Shown here piece by piece: positions 17,731 through 28,277 of a stretch of 64,000 bases of DNA. The notes under the pieces are model-generated. The model was not told the origin of the DNA. It saw nothing but the letters and a program-made list of their open reading frames with translations, and did not search any database. Origin of the DNA: Frankia nepalensis (GTDB taxonomy: Bacteria > Actinomycetota > Actinomycetes > Frankiales > Frankiaceae); contig NZ_JADWYU010000203.1 in NCBI RefSeq assembly GCF_016786325.1, positions 1 to 64,000 of the forward strand, read 5' to 3'. Numbering within the stretch: the stretch's first letter is position 1; each line of letters begins with the position of its first letter. The position numbers and the translations under genes are program-made.

Positions 17731-17740
17731 GGGGAACAGT
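17712..17740 (+). promoter_or_regulatory. furA-katG promoter (TTGACT-17-AACAGT)
   Basis: TTGACT at 17712-17717 and AACAGT at 17735-17740 are spaced by 17 bases. The predicted start lies at the GTG of furA at 17748, giving a leaderless transcript. The operator palindrome overlaps the -35 box. Confidence 0.65.
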
Positions 17741-17747
17741 GTGGGGC

Positions 17748-18179
17748 GTGCCCACGGCCTTGGACTTCGAGCGGATGCTGCGTGAGGTCGCGTTGCGGGT
17801 GACGCGTCCTCGGGTGGCGGTGCTGGGCGCGGTGTACGCGCATCCGCACGCCGACACGGACTCGATCATCGGCGCCGTGCGCGGCGAGCTGCCCGAGGTC
17901 TCGCACCAGGCCGTGTACGACTCGCTGCGCGTGCTGACGGCGGCGGGTCTCGTGCGGCGGATCCAGCCGTCCGGCTCGGTGGCCCGCTACGAGTCGCGGG
18001 TCGGCGACAACCACCATCACGTCGTGTGCCGGTCCTGCGGCGTCATCAGCGACGTCGACTGCGCCGTCGGCGAGGCGCCCTGCCTGACGGCCTCCGACGA
18101 CCGCGGCTTCCTGATCGACGAGGCCGAGGTCATCTACTGGGGCCTGTGCTCCGGCTGCTCCACCGCACCCAGTTCCTGA
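17748..18179 (+). CDS. furA: Ferric uptake-family redox regulator FurA
   Basis: A 143-residue Fur-family repressor. The winged-helix part ends with SHQAVYDSLRVLTAAGLVRRIQ (about residues 52-75); the dimerisation domain carries the metal motif GDNHHHVVCRSCG and a second Cys pair in CSGCS at the C-terminus. In actinomycetes FurA senses peroxide through metal and Cys chemistry and represses katG. Location directly before katG with a 25-base gap confirms the role. I prefer the GTG at 17748 because a promoter predicts transcription starting there; GTG 17739 would lie inside the -10 box. No ribosome site is needed for a leaderless gene. Confidence 0.9.
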   Translation: MPTALDFERMLREVALRVTRPRVAVLGAVYAHPHADTDSIIGAVRGELPEVSHQAVYDSLRVLTAAGLVRRIQPSGSVARYESRVGDNHHHVVCRSCGVISDVDCAVGEAPCLTASDDRGFLIDEAEVIYWGLCSGCSTAPSS

Positions 18180-18189
18180 TCAGTCCTGA

Positions 18190-20448
<2,259 letters not shown>

Positions 20449-20455
20449 TTCCGAC

Positions 20456-20495
20456 GCGGCGTCCAGGCCGGCCGGGCGGCCGGCCTGGACGCCGC
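20456..20495 (+). terminator. Strong terminator hairpin after katG
   Basis: An 18-bp perfect stem (20456-20473 with 20478-20495) and a GGGC loop, beginning 8 bases after the katG stop. No U-tract, as usual in high-GC actinobacteria. Confidence 0.85.
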
Positions 20496-20524
20496 CCCCA
20501 TGCACGGCGACAGGATTCACGAAC

Positions 20525-20558
20525 CCAGCGGCGGGCCGTCCCCTCGGCCCGCCGCTGG
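20525..20558 (+). terminator. Second hairpin after katG
   Basis: A 14-bp perfect stem (20525-20538 with 20545-20558) with a TCCCCT loop and a TCGTGTTTCTG tail. With the hairpin at 20456 it forms a tandem terminator insulating the MMPL gene from the katG operon. Confidence 0.7.
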
Positions 20559-20608
20559 TCGTGTTTCTGAGGCGAGACTCGCGCGCATTACCGTCGGGAA
20601 TCCGACCT

Positions 20609-20634
20609 CCAGGTGTCGGCAAGCCGACATCTGG
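20609..20634. promoter_or_regulatory. Near-perfect palindrome, candidate operator of the MMPL gene
   Basis: CCAGGTGTCGGC and GCCGACATCTGG are inverted repeats matching at 11 of 12 positions, separated by AA. The symmetry and size suit a dimeric repressor of TetR type. It lies 250 bases before the MMPL gene and after the katG terminators, so it most likely serves MMPL. No regulator gene is adjacent. Confidence 0.5.
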
Positions 20635-20883
20635 ACGCCAGCCGGGAAGACCGACTATGGCGGTAGCGGGGTGGGTGCGGGTGGTGAAGTACGGTGAGGC
20701 CCGAGGTGCGGCGCGGGGGTGCCCACCTGCCGGTTCCTGCGCCATCGGCGTGTCGGTAACAAACGGCGCACGTGGCGGCTGACGTCGTTCCTGTCCGGAT
20801 CGGCGTGTCACGTCCGGCCGGTTCTCTCCGTCTTACTTGCGAGTGTTCGTCCGCTGATGTGATCAGCCTGGCAGGGGGGCTTC

Positions 20884-23067
20884 GTGCGCCGTATCGCAGA
20901 GTTCGTACTTAACCATCGCAAGCTTGTCTTGATCGGCTGGCTTCTCGTCGTGGTCGCGGGCATCGCCCTGACCGGCCGGACCAATGATCGCCTGGTCATT
21001 GACTTTTCGTTGCCGGGACAACCAGGCACCGAGACGGCAAATCAGATCGACGAGGAGTTCAAGGCGGGTGGCAAGACCGCGCCCTATGTCGTGAGCGTCA
21101 CAATGCCGGCCGGCCAGGTCGTCACCGGCCAGGAGGCCGCTGTCGGGCGGGCATTCGCCGCCGTGCAGCAGGAGGTGCCGCAGACCCGGGTGATCGACGA
21201 GGCGAACACCGGTGACAAGGCCTTCCGGACCGGCGACGACCGCACGGCCTACGCACTCGTCTTCTACCGCTTCATGCACGACCCGACGGCGCCCTTCCCC
21301 ACCGACGCCATCACCGAGGCCCTGACGGCGGCGGCCCCCACGGGCGCGACGGTCGGCGTCACCGGAGAGGACGCCCTGGCCATCGGCGACGCCGAGGGCG
21401 GCGGGGCCAGCGTGCTCATCGAGGTGCTCTTCGGCGCCCTCGGCGCGCTCGTGGTGCTCGCCTTCGTCTTCGCGTCGTTCCTGGCGTTCCTGCCGCTGGT
21501 CGTCGCGGCGGTCTCGATCCTGACCACGTTCATCCTGCTGCTGCCGCTGACCTACCTCACCGACGTCTCGTTCATCGTCGAGTTCCTGATCGCGCTCATC
21601 GGCCTCGGGGTGGCGATCGACTACTCGCTCATCCTGGTCACCCGGTGGCGCGAGGAGCGCGACCACGGCCGCGACAACCACGAGGCGGTCGTGGTGGCCA
21701 TGCAGACGGCGGGCCACGCGGTGATGTTCAGCGGCATCACGGTGGCCATCGGGCTGCTTGCCCTCGTCGTGCTTCCCGTGCCGTTCATGCGCAGCATCGG
21801 CCTGGGCGGCGCGCTGATTCCGCTGGCCAGCGTGCTGACGACGCTGACGCTGACGCCGGCCATCCTCGGTGGCATCGGCCCGAAGGTCGACTGGCCGAAG
21901 ATCCGGCACGAGAACCGCGCCGGCAAGGCGTGGACCCGATGGGCCAGGGGCGTGGTGCGGCACCGGATCCTCTCGACGGGGGTGGCGCTGCTCGCCCTCG
22001 GCCTGCTGGTCGCCGCGTTCTTCGGCATCAAGATCGGCCTGGCCTCGTCCTCGTCGCTGGCCAAGAACGGGCCGGCCTACACGGCGTTCGAGACGCTGAA
22101 GGCCGGCGGTGTGCCGACCGGCGTCCTGACCCCGATGGAGGTGCTGGTCGACACGCCGCGGGCCGAGTCGGTCGCCGCGGCGCTGCGCGACGTCCCGGGC
22201 GTCGACCGGGCGGTGGTGGCGACCGGCGACGGGCAGTCGGTGAACGGGCACAGCATCGTGGTGGTGATTCCCGACTCGGAGACCGTCAACTCGTCGTCCA
22301 TCCAACCGGTGCGCGACGTCAAGGAGGTCGTGGCCGACCTGCCGGGGGTCGTCGGCGTCGCCGGCATCGGCGCGGACCAGATCGACTTCCTGAAGGCGGT
22401 CTACGGCAACTTCCCGCTGATGCTCACGATCATCGCGCTGCTGACCTTCATCCTCCTGGTGCGCGCCTTCCGGTCGATCCTGCTGCCGATCAAGGCAATC
22501 CTTCTCAACCTGGTCACGCTCGGCGCGACGCTCGGCTTCATGGTGCTGTTCTGGCAGAACGGGTTCGGGTCCGACACGATCTTCGGGGTGGACGAGACCG
22601 GAGCGGTGACCTTCTGGCTCCCGCTGATGGTGTTCGCGTTCCTCTTCGGCCTGTCGATGGACTACGAGGTGTTCATCCTGGCCCGGGTCCGTGAGGAGTA
22701 CGACCGGACGGGGAACACCGATGACGCCGTCGTCGAGGGAATCGGGCGCACCGGCCGGCTCGTGACCAGCGCCGCGCTGATCCTGTTCCTGGCGTTCCTC
22801 GCGCTCGCCACCGGGCCAGGCACCGACCTGAAGACGTTCGCGACCGCGCTCGGCTTCGGCATCCTGCTCGACGCGACCATTGTGCGGTCCGTGCTGGTGC
22901 CGGCGCTCGTCTCCCTGTTCGGCCAGTGGAACTGGTGGCTGCCCGACTGGGTGGCCCGCGTGCTGCGGATACCGCCGTCGCGCCCGATCGAACCGGCCGT
23001 CGTCGGCGACGCGGTCGCGGTACCCGAGCCACGGGGTTCATCCAGCCCATCCAGCGTGTCCGAATGA
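20884..23067 (+). CDS. MMPL/RND-family membrane transporter
   Basis: A 727-residue RND-type transporter with duplicated halves, each expected to hold one membrane helix, a periplasmic domain and five more helices. Clear signs are GVAIDYSLILVTRWREER in the first half (near residues 243-260) and FLFGLSMDYEVFILARVREEY in the second (near 585-605), which carry the proton-relay Asp-Tyr pairs. The family exports lipids, polyketides or drugs using the proton gradient. GTG 20884 follows GGCAGGGGGG. A short inverted repeat GCTGAT/ATCAGC at 20853-20867 sits just before the ribosome site. No cargo gene is nearby, so the substrate is open. Confidence 0.9.
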   Translation: MRRIAEFVLNHRKLVLIGWLLVVVAGIALTGRTNDRLVIDFSLPGQPGTETANQIDEEFKAGGKTAPYVVSVTMPAGQVVTGQEAAVGRAFAAVQQEVPQTRVIDEANTGDKAFRTGDDRTAYALVFYRFMHDPTAPFPTDAITEALTAAAPTGATVGVTGEDALAIGDAEGGGASVLIEVLFGALGALVVLAFVFASFLAFLPLVVAAVSILTTFILLLPLTYLTDVSFIVEFLIALIGLGVAIDYSLILVTRWREERDHGRDNHEAVVVAMQTAGHAVMFSGITVAIGLLALVVLPVPFMRSIGLGGALIPLASVLTTLTLTPAILGGIGPKVDWPKIRHENRAGKAWTRWARGVVRHRILSTGVALLALGLLVAAFFGIKIGLASSSSLAKNGPAYTAFETLKAGGVPTGVLTPMEVLVDTPRAESVAAALRDVPGVDRAVVATGDGQSVNGHSIVVVIPDSETVNSSSIQPVRDVKEVVADLPGVVGVAGIGADQIDFLKAVYGNFPLMLTIIALLTFILLVRAFRSILLPIKAILLNLVTLGATLGFMVLFWQNGFGSDTIFGVDETGAVTFWLPLMVFAFLFGLSMDYEVFILARVREEYDRTGNTDDAVVEGIGRTGRLVTSAALILFLAFLALATGPGTDLKTFATALGFGILLDATIVRSVLVPALVSLFGQWNWWLPDWVARVLRIPPSRPIEPAVVGDAVAVPEPRGSSSPSSVSE

Positions 23068-23145
23068 TCCGAGCAACGGCGCCGTAGACCCGCGCCACCG
23101 CGGTAACCCGCGCCACCGCGGTAACCCGCGGCGAGCAAGACACCG

Positions 23146-23175
23146 GCCCGGCGGAACCCCATGGTTCCGCCGGGC
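23146..23175 (+). terminator. Terminator hairpin after MMPL gene
   Basis: A 13-bp perfect stem (23146-23158 with 23163-23175) and a CCAT loop, about 80 bases after the MMPL stop. Just before it the unit TAACCCGCGCCACCGCGG is repeated. Confidence 0.8.
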
Positions 23176-23253
23176 TGACTCGTTCCCGGGTCTTCGAGAT
23201 CCGTCGCCGCCCGCTCACGCCACCCAAGGCGGCGCGGATACCGGCGTCGTCGG

Positions 23254-23284
23254 TTGACCTCAACCACGGTTGAACAGCCAGGCT
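23254..23284 (+). promoter_or_regulatory. SoxR/MerR-type promoter with palindrome in a 19-bp spacer
   Basis: TTGACC (-35, 23254-23259) and CAGGCT (-10, 23279-23284) are 19 bases apart, the long spacing used by MerR-family activators. Within it CCTCAACCACGGTTGAAC (23258-23275) contains TCAACC/GGTTGA and resembles the SoxR box consensus CCTCAA...TTGAGG. It precedes a quinone oxidoreductase gene, a class of target known for SoxR in streptomycetes. Confidence 0.65.
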
Positions 23285-23317
23285 CGATCGCGGTTACCGA
23301 CGACGAAGGGACACCCG

Positions 23318-24232
23318 ATGAGAGCCGCGGCGTTCACCGAGCCTGGCGGACCGGACGTACTCAGGCTGATGGACCTGGACACCCCGCACGCCGGCGCCGG
23401 CCAGGTCCGGGTCCGGATCAGGGCGGCCGGGGTCCAGCCGGTCGACTGCGCGGTGCGGGCCGGCCGGACCCCGCCCTGGATGGCGCAGGACCCACCGACG
23501 ATTCCCGGGAACGAGTTCGCCGGAGTCATCGACGAGGTGGGCCAGGGGGTGGCGGCCGGACTGATGGTGGGCGGCGAGGTGCTCGGCTTCGGGCGCCTCG
23601 GCGCCTACGCCGAGTATCTCGTGGTCCCGGCCGACCAGGTGACGGCCAAGCCGGCGGCGATGCCCTGGGAGGTCGCCGGCGGATTCAGCGGCGGCGCCCA
23701 GACCGCCCACATAGCCCTGCGGGAGCTCGCCGTGGGCAAGGGCGACACCCTGCTGATCCACGGCGCGGCGGGCGCGGTCGGCACCGTCGCCACGCAGCTG
23801 GCCGCGCGGTGGGGGGCGACCGTCATCGGCACCGCGAGCGCGGCCAACCACGACTACCTGCGCTCGCTCGGCGCGCTCCCGGTGGCCTATGGCGACGGCC
23901 TGCTCGCCCGGGTGCGCGCGCTCGCGCCGGACGGGGTGGACGCGGTCCTCGACGGCGCCGGCGGCGACGCGCTCACCGCCTCGCTCGCCCTCGTGGCCGA
24001 CCGGTCCCGCGTCCTCACGCTGGTCGAACACGCCAAGGCACCCGGACTCGGCATCCGGACCACCCCGAACCTGCGCTCGTCGGCCCGGCTCGCCGAGCTC
24101 GCCCGCCTGTACGCGGACGGCCAGCTACATGTCCAGATCCGGCGGGTGTTCCCCCTGGGCCGCGCGGCCGACGCGCACCGCGACGTCGAGACGGGCCACG
24201 GGCGCGGCAAGGTCGTCCTTCTCGTCGACTAA
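23318..24232 (+). CDS. Quinone oxidoreductase-like MDR dehydrogenase
   Basis: A 304-residue medium-chain dehydrogenase/reductase of the zinc-free quinone oxidoreductase group. The substrate domain ends with IPGNEFAGVIDEVG near residue 65; the Rossmann motif LLIHGAAGAVGTVATQLA lies near 150. The expected role is NADPH-dependent reduction of quinones or enones, useful against redox-cycling compounds. The ATG at 23318 follows GAAGGG and begins the conserved MRAAAFTEPGGPDVL; an upstream in-frame start would lie inside the promoter. Control by a SoxR-like box fits this role. Confidence 0.88.
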   Translation: MRAAAFTEPGGPDVLRLMDLDTPHAGAGQVRVRIRAAGVQPVDCAVRAGRTPPWMAQDPPTIPGNEFAGVIDEVGQGVAAGLMVGGEVLGFGRLGAYAEYLVVPADQVTAKPAAMPWEVAGGFSGGAQTAHIALRELAVGKGDTLLIHGAAGAVGTVATQLAARWGATVIGTASAANHDYLRSLGALPVAYGDGLLARVRALAPDGVDAVLDGAGGDALTASLALVADRSRVLTLVEHAKAPGLGIRTTPNLRSSARLAELARLYADGQLHVQIRRVFPLGRAADAHRDVETGHGRGKVVLLVD

Positions 24233-24275
24233 CGGCGTGTGGCGGGCCATCCTCGGCATGGCCCGCCACACGCCG
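24233..24275. terminator. Bidirectional terminator between convergent genes
   Basis: An 18-bp perfect stem (24233-24250 with 24258-24275) and a CCTCGGC loop, starting at the stop of the quinone oxidoreductase and ending 19 bases before the stop of the ABC permease gene on the other strand. Confidence 0.88.
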
Positions 24276-24293
24276 TCGACACGGCGTCGGTGG

Positions 24294-25121
24294 TCAGGAA
24301 GCGCGGGACATGGCCCGGGTGCCGACGACGAGGCCGAGGGCGGCGACGGCGCCGGCGGCGAGCAGGCCCCACAGCGTGTCCGCGGCGAGGACCTCGCCGG
24401 CGAACAGGCGGCGCTCCGCGTCGACGACGTAGCTCAGCGGGTTGGCCGCCGAGAGCGCCTTCAGCCACCCGGGGGCGTCGTCGAGCGGGAGCAGGACCCC
24501 GGCGAGCAGGAGGAGCGGGAACAGCAGCGTCTGCTGGACAGCCCAGAACAGCCACGTCTGCTGGGCGGAGGCCAGCGCGAGCGCGTACGACAGGGCGCCG
24601 AGCCCGACGCACAGCAGGGACAGGATCAGCAGGCCGACGAGCACGCCGCCGACGTGCAGGTCGAAGCTGAACGGCACGCAGATCACCACGATGATCAGCG
24701 CCTGGACGAACGTCGGCGCGATCTCCTTCAGCGCCCGGCCGAGCAGCAGCGCCGGCCGGCGCAGTGGCGTCACCAGCATGCGCTCGTGCGAGCCGGTCTG
24801 GATCTCGAAGAGCAGGTTCGACCCGGTCATCGACGTGCCGAACAGGCACGACATCACCACGATGCCGGGCACGAACCACTGCAGCGCCGAGCCGCCGTCG
24901 TCGGCCTTCGGCAGCAGCGGGGCGAACAGCGCCAGGAAGAACAGCGGTTGGATCATGCTGAAGATGACCGAGAACGGGTCACGCAGCATCGGGCGCAGCT
25001 CACGGACGAAGACGGTGACCGTGTCTGTCAGCAGGGTGGTGCGGCCCGTGGGCGCGTCGGCGTCGGCCTCGCGGGCGACGTCGGTCGGCCCACCGGTCTC
25101 GGTGATCGTCGCGGTGGTCAT
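24294..25121 (-). CDS. ABC-2 type permease (DrrB-like)
   Basis: A 275-residue integral membrane protein of the ABC-2 exporter family. After a cytoplasmic N-terminus, VFVRELRPMLRDPFSVIFSMIQPLFFLALFAPLL forms the first helix, followed by the family motif GSNLLFEIQTGSHERMLVTPLRRPALLLGRALKE near residues 105-140; five more helices follow. It overlaps the ATPase gene by four bases (ATGA at 25118-25121). Together they resemble DrrAB daunorubicin exporters, so drug or metabolite efflux is likely. Confidence 0.9.
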   Translation of the reverse strand: MTTATITETGGPTDVAREADADAPTGRTTLLTDTVTVFVRELRPMLRDPFSVIFSMIQPLFFLALFAPLLPKADDGGSALQWFVPGIVVMSCLFGTSMTGSNLLFEIQTGSHERMLVTPLRRPALLLGRALKEIAPTFVQALIIVVICVPFSFDLHVGGVLVGLLILSLLCVGLGALSYALALASAQQTWLFWAVQQTLLFPLLLLAGVLLPLDDAPGWLKALSAANPLSYVVDAERRLFAGEVLAADTLWGLLAAGAVAALGLVVGTRAMSRAS

Positions 25122-26203
25122 GCCGGGGTCTCCTTCGCGTTGGCGTCCGCCGCGTCGGCGTCCGCGGACTCGGCGCCGCCGGCGTCGCGCAGGCTGCGAC
25201 CGGTGAGAGAGAGGAAGACGTCGTCGAGGGTGGGGCTCGCGGCGGTCGCGGCGGCCGGGGCGAGGCCCGCCTCCTCGAGGTCGCGCAGCAACCGGGGGAG
25301 CAGCCGCGGCGCGTCGGCCGCCCGCAGCACCACCTGGGCACCTGGCGGGCGCCGCGCTCCCGACGGGTCCGGTACCGGCTCGATCCGGGCCGGGCGGTCG
25401 GGGACGTGCTGGCGCAGCCGGTCGGCGGCGCGCTGGGCGTCGGCGGCGTCGTCGAAGGCGAGCACCAGTTCGCTGTCGGCGTGCCTGGCCTTGAGGCCGG
25501 CCGGAGTGTCGTCGGCGATCAGCTGCCCGTGGTCGATGATGATCACCCGCTCGGCGAGCGCGTCGGCCTCGTCGAGGTAGTGGGTGGTGAGCACGACCGT
25601 GGTGCCGTGCCGGGCGCGCAGCGCGCGGACATGCTCCTGGAGGTTGACCCGGTTCTGCGGGTCCAGCCCGGTGGACGGCTCGTCCAGGAACAGCAGGCGC
25701 GGCGAGTGCACCAGCCCGAGCGCGATGTCGAGGCGCCGGCGCTGCCCGCCGGACATCGTCGACACCTTGCGGTCGGCGACGCCGGTCAGGTCGAGCGAGG
25801 CGATCAGCTCGTCGGCGCGGGCGGCCGTCGCTGCCCGGCTCATCCCGTAGCAGCGTCCCTGGCTGAGCAGTTCGTCGCGACCGCGCTGGCTCTGGCCGGC
25901 GCCGTTGCCCTGGCCGATGTAGCCGATCCTGGCGCGTACCGCGCTTCGCTGCCGGGTGATGTCGAAGCCGGCGACCTGCGCCGTTCCGGCGGTCGGCGGC
26001 AGCAGGGTGGTCAGCATGCGCAGCGTCGTGGACTTGCCGGCGCCGTTCGGCCCGAGCAGAGCGACCAGCTCGCCCTCGTCGACCCGCAGGTCCAGGCCGC
26101 GGACGGCGTCGACCGTCTGCTTGCGGCTCGTGAACTGCTTCGTGAGCCCCTGCGTGCGGATCACCGGCGCGGTGGCCGGGGCGGTGCTGGTAGTCGAAAT
26201 CAT
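25118..26203 (-). CDS. ABC exporter ATPase (DrrA-like)
   Basis: A 361-residue ATPase. Walker A GPNGAGKST at 51-59, signature MSGGQRRRLDIALG near 160, Walker B RLLFLDEPSTGLD near 180 and the switch His in LTTHYLDEADAL. The C-terminal part after residue 250 matches the DrrA C-terminal regulatory region. The ATG at 26203 begins MISTTSTAPA; the frame stays open upstream but only into a hairpin-rich non-coding region. Co-transcribed with the permease at 24294. Confidence 0.92.
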   Translation of the reverse strand: MISTTSTAPATAPVIRTQGLTKQFTSRKQTVDAVRGLDLRVDEGELVALLGPNGAGKSTTLRMLTTLLPPTAGTAQVAGFDITRQRSAVRARIGYIGQGNGAGQSQRGRDELLSQGRCYGMSRAATAARADELIASLDLTGVADRKVSTMSGGQRRRLDIALGLVHSPRLLFLDEPSTGLDPQNRVNLQEHVRALRARHGTTVVLTTHYLDEADALAERVIIIDHGQLIADDTPAGLKARHADSELVLAFDDAADAQRAADRLRQHVPDRPARIEPVPDPSGARRPPGAQVVLRAADAPRLLPRLLRDLEEAGLAPAAATAASPTLDDVFLSLTGRSLRDAGGAESADADAADANAKETPA

Positions 26204-26313
26204 GAGAGAACGGTAGACCGAATTACGGCCGGATCCTGGCCGTAATTTGAGCCTCTGCCGATGGGTTGAGCTGCCGGTGGGCAGTCGCCCACGACGAGTT
26301 TCCTTGGCCCGTC

Positions 26314-26362
26314 CCGGGCAGCCGAAGCACGGATGTCTCCTCACCGTGCTTCGGCTGCCCGG
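26314..26362. terminator. Terminator hairpin, 19-bp perfect stem
   Basis: Arms 26314-26332 and 26344-26362 are perfectly complementary around an 11-base loop. It lies between the end of the CAP-domain gene (26434) and the start of the DrrA-like gene (26203), both on the minus strand, so it should end CAP-gene transcription. Confidence 0.88.
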
Positions 26363-26433
26363 AACGGCGGGTCGCGACGAGTTTCGCGTCGTCGTCGACT
26401 TCTTCGGTGCCGGTGGGGCGTCGGGGCGTGCTG

Positions 26434-27141
26434 TCAGCGGCGGCCGAAGGCCTGCGTCCAGTAGTAGCGGTAGGAGCCACCCTCGGCGTAACCGACGCCG
26501 ATGTGGGTGTAGGAGCAGTTGAGGATGTTGGCGCGGTGGCCCGCGCTGTCCATCCACATCTGGAGGACCTGGGCCGGGGTCTGCGCGCCCGCGGCGATGT
26601 TCTCCCCGACGAAACCGCTCGGGAAGCCGGCCGCCTTCGCCCGGTCACCGGGCGAGCGGCCGTCGCGGCTCGTGTGGCTGAAGTAGTTGTTCGCGGCCAT
26701 GTCGGCCGTGTGCGCCTGCGCCGCCGTGGTGAGGCTCGCGTCGACGGCGAGCGGCCCGCAGCCGGCCTTGCCGCGTTCGACGTTGGTGAGCCGGACGACC
26801 TCGTCGGTCTTCCCGAGCGGCGCGGGCGGCGTCGTGGCCGGGGGCGGCGGGACAGGCGGCCGCGTCGTGGGGGCGGCCGGCGGTGTGGTGCGCGGCGGCG
26901 TCGACGCCGGACGCGTCGTGGTCGGGGGCGGCGGCACCGACGTCGGCGAGAAGGAATGCGTCGGCGATGGCGGCGCCGTCGTCGTCCGGATGGAGGTGGG
27001 CGAGGCCGTCGGGGTGTGGGTAGGCCGTGGGGCGCCGCCGTCACCGGAGGACGGGAACTGGAACGGCTGACAGGCCGTGAGCACCGCCGTCACACCGACC
27101 GCCGCCAGCGGGCCGCGGATGTTTCTGGGAACACGGGTCAT
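26434..27141 (-). CDS. CAP/SCP-domain lipoprotein
   Basis: A 235-residue secreted lipoprotein. The signal peptide ends in LTAC with the lipidated Cys24. Residues 25-110 are a Pro/Thr-rich spacer that would lift the domain off the membrane. The CAP (cysteine-rich secretory/PR-1) domain covers about 110-235 with VVRLTNVERGKAGCGPL, HTADMAANNYFSH, GENIAAG and AGHRANILNCSYTHIGVGY, typical of bacterial YkwD-type proteins. Function of these is unclear; cell-wall or extracellular roles are proposed. ATG 27141 has a GGGGAGA ribosome site. Terminated by the hairpin at 26314. Confidence 0.9.
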   Translation of the reverse strand: MTRVPRNIRGPLAAVGVTAVLTACQPFQFPSSGDGGAPRPTHTPTASPTSIRTTTAPPSPTHSFSPTSVPPPPTTTRPASTPPRTTPPAAPTTRPPVPPPPATTPPAPLGKTDEVVRLTNVERGKAGCGPLAVDASLTTAAQAHTADMAANNYFSHTSRDGRSPGDRAKAAGFPSGFVGENIAAGAQTPAQVLQMWMDSAGHRANILNCSYTHIGVGYAEGGSYRYYWTQAFGRR

Positions 27142-27400
27142 GAGGTCTCCCCTCGGGTACCCCTCCCCAGAACACTGCCAAAGGTAGCAAACCGGTGCAC
27201 GCGGCCGTCGACCCACCCCCGTGGGTATGTGGCGTTCCGCCGGTACCAGCGGTTTTGGTCGCCGTGGCTGGCGCGATCGGCCAGGCTCTGCCGGGCGTTC
27301 GTGCCGCGGCCAGTCCCGCGGCGCACGGCATGGTCACGGCGGGACGGTCGCCGGCGGCGGCGCGCGAGCCGGCGCGGTCCGCGACGGCGGTCCGGAAGCG

Positions 27401-27961
27401 CTACTCGGGGCCGAGCAGGAGCTCCACGCGGGACAGGGTCTCGCGCAGGTTGTCCTCGACGACGAGGTCGAGCGCGTCGGGCAGGCTGAGCCAGCGCAGG
27501 GGCGCGGTGGGCTTCTCCGGGCGGGCCGTCTCCGGCGCCGCGGTCGCCAGCACGAAGCGGAGGTCCGCGTGCTCGTGCGCCTGCTCGCGCGGGGTTTCGG
27601 GCACGGGGACCACGACCACATGCCGTAGGTCCGCCGCCGGCCAGGGACGGAGATCCGCGAGGCCCGTCTCCTCGCGGCCCTCGCGGAGCGCGACATCGAT
27701 CGGGGTGGTCTCACCGGGGTCGGCGTGGCCGCCGACCTGCATCCAGCTCCCCAGTTTCTCGTGCCAGCGCAGCAGGACCCGCCGGCTCTCGGGATGTACT
27801 ACGAGCGCGGACGCCGTGAGGTGCAGCGCGCCATCACGCGACCACGGGTCCTCGCCGCGCTCGACCAGCGCCCGCATCCTGGCCAGGTCGCCGGCCTCGG
27901 TGTCGTCGGCGGGCTGGTAGCCCGCCAGCAAGGCGGCCACACCGGCCGGAACGGTCCCCAT
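27401..27961 (-). CDS. NUDIX hydrolase
   Basis: A 186-residue NUDIX enzyme that hydrolyses a nucleoside diphosphate linked to another group. The box reads GHADPGETTPIDVALREGREETGL (about residues 100-123); by my count it has one residue more than the classic GX5EX7REUXEEXGU spacing. LHLTASALVVHPESRRVLL precedes it as the usual first strand. I chose ATG 27961, since upstream sequence in the same frame is Ala/Arg/Pro-rich and unlike a protein domain; its ribosome site is weak. No clear substrate. Confidence 0.82.
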   Translation of the reverse strand: MGTVPAGVAALLAGYQPADDTEAGDLARMRALVERGEDPWSRDGALHLTASALVVHPESRRVLLRWHEKLGSWMQVGGHADPGETTPIDVALREGREETGLADLRPWPAADLRHVVVVPVPETPREQAHEHADLRFVLATAAPETARPEKPTAPLRWLSLPDALDLVVEDNLRETLSRVELLLGPE

Positions 27962-28199
27962 ACCGCCAAAGCCTAGAAGCTTGGCGTTCCTGAAAACCGA
28001 TTGGCTGGCCCGGCGTTCTCCGTGATCCGCGGCCCACTGATCTCCAGGGCCTGAGACGACGGGCCGCGGCGCCCTGACGCCCGCCGGCGCCGCCGCCGCG
28101 CGACGGACGGGAAGGACTCCGCCGCCGCGGGAACGAGCGCCGACCTTGGTGGGCACGGTTCGGGCCTCCTGGAGCTGGGCCGGAGGCGAGCGGCCGCCG

Positions 28200-28270
28200 G
28201 CGGGGGGGGCGGGGGGCCGCGCCGCGCGCGGGGGGGGGGGCGCGGCGGGCGGGCGCCCCGGCCCCCCCCC
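28200..28270. other. G/C homopolymer tract, probable assembly artefact
   Basis: About 70 bases of G and C runs like those at 1 and 13022. It falls between the NUDIX gene and the methyltransferase-like gene. The 316-base gap 27962-28277 could have lost sequence here. Confidence 0.7.
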
Positions 28271-28277
28271 CGGCCGC

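Noticed and set aside
22950-23130. CRISPR-like direct repeat TAACCCGCGCCACCGCGG
   Set aside because: Only two copies without spacers; a short tandem duplication.
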